Shown here in pieces: positions 62,646-64,000 of a DNA stretch of 64,000 bases. Position numbers and translations under genes: made by a program. Source of the stretch: an uncultured Ferrimonas sp. (lineage in GTDB: Bacteria; Pseudomonadota; Gammaproteobacteria; Enterobacterales; Shewanellaceae); NCBI RefSeq assembly GCF_947489035.1, contig NZ_CANLCI010000017.1:1-64000 (forward strand), read 5' to 3'. Under the pieces are notes generated by a model. The model was not told the DNA's origin. It did no database searches and worked only from the letters and a program-made list of their open reading frames with translations. How positions within the stretch are numbered: the first letter of the stretch is position 1; each line of letters opens with the position of its first letter.

Positions 62646-64000
62646 GTGAAAAGCCTTTCTGTTCAGACCGGTCGTCACGCCTTAATGGCACTAGCCCTAT
62701 GTGGCTTAATCAGTTGTGCCAGCGCCCCTGCGCCCAAGCCAACGGTTTCTAAACCAACGGTGACGCTGGGCTTTGCCAGTGAAACCCCAGCTTACTACCT
62801 GCAGCAAGCGGAAGGCAGCCAAGATCAGCAGCGGTTGGCCTACTTGCTGCTTGCTGCCCGTGCGTACCTGGATCAAAACCAGCCACAACTGGCGCAGCAG
62901 TTATTAGAGCGCATCGGTGCTTCGATCCCCGAGTCTGGCACCTTGGCGGCGGAACAGCGTTTATTGCAGGCCAAATTGGCGCTGCTGCAAGGAGATCGCC
63001 AGCAGGCGCAACTATTGCTGCAATGGCCGCGGTCATGGAGCCTACCCGCCGCCCAGTGGCGTGATGCGTTAGCGATTGAGATCAGTCTCTACCAGCAAAG
63101 TGGTGATGCCTTAAATGCCGCCTATGGCCACTACCGCTTAACTCAATACTTGCCGCAACCGCTGCAACAGCAAAACTGGGACGCCTTATGGCAAGCGCTA
63201 AGCCCAGTCGGCGAAGCGCAACTGAGTGAACAGCTAAGCCAAAGCCGCGATCCAAACTGGCGCGGCTGGTTGGAGTTGGGCTTGATTGCCCAGCGTTACA
63301 CCATGGATCCCAGCACCATGCTGCAGCAACTGGCGCAATGGCAGCAGCAAAACCCGAGCCACCCCGCGGCGCGTAAATTACCGGCGGCCTTAGAACGCAC
63401 CATCAATGTGCAGCCCTATCGCCCAGCAAAAGTGGCGGTACTGCTGCCGTTATCCGGCCGCATTAGCCAGCAAGCTCGTGCACTGCAAGACGGCATGTTG
63501 GCTAACTTGCTGGATCAAGACGAACGCCGCCAAGTGGCATTTTTTGATACCGATGCCATTGATGCGGCCGATGCCTATCAGCAAGCGCTAGATCGTGGAG
63601 CCGAGTTTGTGATTGGCCCGCTGAGAAAGCAGAACGTGGATAAGGTGCTGGCCAACTACCAAGGTGAAGTGCCACTGCTGGCCTTAAACCAAGGGCTGCA
63701 AACGGCCGCCAAGCCGGATCTGTACTTCTTTGCCTTATCCCCAGAAGCGGAAGCCGAACAAGCCGCCCAACGCATGCAGCAGCAAGGGCTGCAGCGGCCA
63801 CTGGTTTTGGCCTCTGGCAACGCCATTGGCAAACGCATGGCAGAACGCTTTGCGAAGCAGTGGCAAGAGCTTACCGACGACAGCGCCGAGATCCACTACT
63901 TCGGCGCAGGGCAGCAGATGCGTGGCTCGGTGCAGCAAGCGCTGCATGTGGATCAAAGTAACGCGCGCATCAAAGCGATTAAGCAGCTGTTTGGCCCCAA
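62646..64000 (+). CDS. lpoA: Penicillin-binding protein activator LpoA (3' end outside window)
   Basis: The first 451 codons of an outer-membrane lipoprotein (E. coli LpoA has 678 residues). The start is GTG. A lipobox LISC puts the lipidated cysteine at position 24. A TPR-like N-terminal domain (rich in AQQLLERIG-type helices) is followed by the periplasmic-binding-protein-like LppC domain beginning VAVLLPLSGRISQQARALQDG near residue 262. It activates PBP1A for peptidoglycan synthesis. No stop is reached; the frame runs off the right edge. Confidence 0.93.
   Translation, partial: MKSLSVQTGRHALMALALCGLISCASAPAPKPTVSKPTVTLGFASETPAYYLQQAEGSQDQQRLAYLLLAARAYLDQNQPQLAQQLLERIGASIPESGTLAAEQRLLQAKLALLQGDRQQAQLLLQWPRSWSLPAAQWRDALAIEISLYQQSGDALNAAYGHYRLTQYLPQPLQQQNWDALWQALSPVGEAQLSEQLSQSRDPNWRGWLELGLIAQRYTMDPSTMLQQLAQWQQQNPSHPAARKLPAALERTINVQPYRPAKVAVLLPLSGRISQQARALQDGMLANLLDQDERRQVAFFDTDAIDAADAYQQALDRGAEFVIGPLRKQNVDKVLANYQGEVPLLALNQGLQTAAKPDLYFFALSPEAEAEQAAQRMQQQGLQRPLVLASGNAIGKRMAERFAKQWQELTDDSAEIHYFGAGQQMRGSVQQALHVDQSNARIKAIKQLFGP

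Overview
The window looks like the chromosome of a marine gammaproteobacterium of the order Alteromonadales, closest in gene content and order to Shewanella or Ferrimonas. The grounds are: mdh divergent from argR; the blocks pdhR-aceE-aceF-lpdA, ampD-ampE and nadC-pilABCD-coaE-zapD-yacG; a stand-alone helicase loader (DUF721/DciA) and an M23 peptidase between secA and lpxC; and a complete dcw cluster next to rnpB, rsmI and lpoA. Base composition is moderately GC-rich, the proteins are rich in glutamine, and coding density is high. This assignment is inferred from synteny and protein sequence; no database was searched.

Layout. 1-92 is the end of a repeat element cut by the window edge. 392-1994 is the nitrogen sensor and channel pair glnK-amtB behind a sigma-54/NtrC-type promoter region. 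2067-3709 holds mdh and argR, divergent, with candidate CRP and ARG-box sites between them. 3822-8487 (minus strand) is an Fbp-type ferric iron ABC importer (fbpABC) followed by a DyP-type heme peroxidase. 8638-10343 is etfBA. 10541-12571 is an AraC-family regulator with a small-molecule kinase-like protein. 12728-13251 is an intact 524-bp non-autonomous mobile element with inverted ends and a perfect 9-bp target duplication, inserted in the terminator region of acnB. 13303-21348 holds acnB, a HAD phosphatase and a 1473-residue membrane sensor with GGDEF and EAL domains. 21446-28081 is the pyruvate dehydrogenase operon with its regulator pdhR and a clear PdhR operator. 28374-31201 holds ampD-ampE, a membrane-anchored aspartyl protease and nadC. 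31508-37344 is the type IV pilus operon (pilA-B-C-D) running into coaE-zapD-yacG. 37354-42036 holds mutT, secA, the M23 peptidase and dciA. 42056-59596 is the full division and cell wall (dcw) cluster on the minus strand, in the order mraZ-rsmH-ftsL-ftsI-murE-murF-mraY-murD-ftsW-murG-murC-ddlB-ftsQ-ftsA-ftsZ-lpxC. After it come a two-helix membrane protein of unknown function, rnpB, rsmI, and lpoA running off the right edge.

The cell-wall theme is strong. dcw makes and polymerises lipid II at the septum, lpoA activates PBP1A, AmpD recycles muropeptides, ZapD bundles FtsZ, and the M23 protein probably cleaves peptidoglycan. Central carbon enzymes (Mdh, AcnB, PDH) are clustered too. I found no phage, CRISPR, toxin-antitoxin or secondary-metabolite locus. 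The most interesting items are the MITE-like element with its second copy at the window start; a PilB whose N-terminal segment is missing next to a compositionally different pilin and a terminator whose arm doubles as the pilB ribosome binding site; a 40-bp near-perfect palindrome between nadC and pilA; and a few uncharacterised small or membrane proteins.
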